A stretch of DNA of 64,000 nt from Coriobacteriaceae bacterium AM100-PB1-1D-6A (GTDB lineage: Bacteria; Actinomycetota; Coriobacteriia; Coriobacteriales; Coriobacteriaceae): assembly GCA_027660625.1 (NCBI GenBank), contig JAQDNC010000007.1, forward strand, positions 67,351-131,350, read 5' to 3'. The notes under the pieces are model-generated. The model saw only the letters and a list, made by a program, of their open reading frames with translations, was not told the DNA's origin and did not search any database. Positions 63,285 through 64,000 of the stretch are shown piece by piece. Each line of letters opens with the position of its first letter. The first letter of the stretch is position 1. The position numbers and the translations under genes were made by a program.

Positions 63285-64000
63285 TCACGCCCTATAGAAC
63301 ACGTTGTCGGCAAAGAAGTCGGCCGGGGGCTCCATGCAGGCAATCTCGCCGTCAAACATCATGGCAACGTCGTCGGACACCTGCTCGGCAAAGTCTAAGT
63401 CGTGCGTGGCCATGATGACGGTACCGCCGGCATTTGCATGGTCACGCAGGGCGCGAGCGATGATGCGGCGACTGGCCAAGTCCAAACCCTTGGTGGGCTC
63501 ATCAAGCAGTAGCAGCTCCGGACCAATCAACAGCAGCTTTGCCAACGCAAGCAGCTGGCGCTGACCGCCCGAAAGATCGTACGGGTGACGCGCCTCCAAG
63601 CCCGCCAGGCCCAGGCGCGCTGTCTGCTCCCGTGCTGCGGCCTCGTTGTATCCGCAGGCCGAAGCCCATTCCATCAGCTCGTCGCGCACCGTTTCGGCGA
63701 CCAGCAATGCCTTGGGATTCTGTGGCAGCAGCGCAGCCGAGGCCGCCCCGCGCACCATGCGGCCACGCTGCAGCTTAGCCGTCTTGGCCAGCACCGAGAG
63801 CATCGTCGACTTGCCGCAGCCGTTTCCGCCCACGACCGCATGCACCGCGCCGGCTGAAAACGTCACATCGAGCCCGCGCAGCACCCAGCCGCCAACGCGA
63901 TCGTAGCGAAACCAGCCTTCCGACAGGGTGGTAGCCGACCCGTCGTGCATTTTTTGGAGTATTCTGCTTCCATCCGTACTCGGGAAGGCTTCCGAGCCGT
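63285..64000 (-). CDS. ECF/CbiO-type ABC ATPase, C-terminal part (5' end beyond window)
   Basis: This is the ATPase of an ECF or cobalt-type importer. Walker A is VVGGNGCGKST, the Q-loop region is LLPQNPKALL, the signature is DLSGGQRQLLALAKLLL, Walker B is LLLLDEPTKGLD and the switch His is in VIMATHDLD. The first ATG in the window is at 63950, but the frame stays open to the right edge with plausible linker sequence (EAFPSTDGSRILQK) and no ribosome binding site before that ATG. The domain seen is therefore probably the second half of a double ATPase, as in YkoD or fused EcfA1-EcfA2 proteins. It would supply energy to the S component that follows. A T component should lie upstream. Confidence 0.85.
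   Translation of the reverse strand, partial: GSEAFPSTDGSRILQKMHDGSATTLSEGWFRYDRVGGWVLRGLDVTFSAGAVHAVVGGNGCGKSTMLSVLAKTAKLQRGRMVRGAASAALLPQNPKALLVAETVRDELMEWASACGYNEAAAREQTARLGLAGLEARHPYDLSGGQRQLLALAKLLLIGPELLLLDEPTKGLDLASRRIIARALRDHANAGGTVIMATHDLDFAEQVSDDVAMMFDGEIACMEPPADFFADNVFYRA

Overview
The window reads as chromosomal DNA of a high-GC, Gram-positive gut anaerobe of the class Coriobacteriia, most likely Collinsella or a close relative. This is an inference from gene content: a group-4 Ech-type [NiFe] hydrogenase, an NRAMP-related magnesium-transporter-like gene, an LPXTG-anchored mucin-type glycosidase, a very large GLUG-repeat surface protein and a nearly leaderless sensor-kinase gene. 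No 16S gene is present, so the genus is not proven. No CRISPR array, complete insertion sequence or prophage was seen.

Layout. 1-12 kb holds envelope and ion-homeostasis genes: the 3' part of an acyltransferase/SGNH gene, then on the minus strand an NRAMP-like transporter paired with an MgtE-like sensor protein, a deacetylase-fold protein with altered catalytic residues, PRC-barrel and YtxH proteins, a protein resembling the N-domain of cyanophycin synthetase, a CNNM/CorC protein and a hemolysin III protein. 11.7-23.3 kb holds a serine hydrolase, a DUF362 ferredoxin, a MacB/FtsX-type ABC exporter, an ABC-2 exporter (one ATPase and two permeases) and a divergent two-component system that probably controls it. 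23.9-29.6 kb is an Ech hydrogenase operon in which the antiporter-like and NuoH-like subunits are one polypeptide.

29.8-47.4 kb is the accessory region: an orphan IS3-OrfA-like gene, an AlbA_2-type regulator bracketed by TTTCCA repeat arrays, a four-gene surface locus (three single-anchor secreted proteins followed by a 3,558-residue GLUG adhesin) and a DUF4143 ATPase preceded by five 12-bp repeats at an exact 23-bp period. 47.7-55.5 kb holds an OYE-type flavoprotein and a 1,804-residue GH36-like glycosidase with a 14-base C tract upstream. 56.6-64 kb is housekeeping: initiator tRNA, coaX, a degenerate birA-like gene, a folP-folK fusion, a sirtuin, exonuclease III and part of an ECF transporter.

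Intergenic DNA is unusually rich in dispersed inverted repeats. At least four families are visible: about 130-170-bp long hairpins with a conserved core, GGGGACAGACTTAAATGA units, TCTGTAACAG units and TTTCCA arrays. They concentrate at transcription-unit boundaries, and two of the families bracket single genes. The strongest candidates for undescribed biology are the GLUG-adhesin locus, the long-hairpin family, the 23-bp array and the possibly phase-variable glycosidase promoter.
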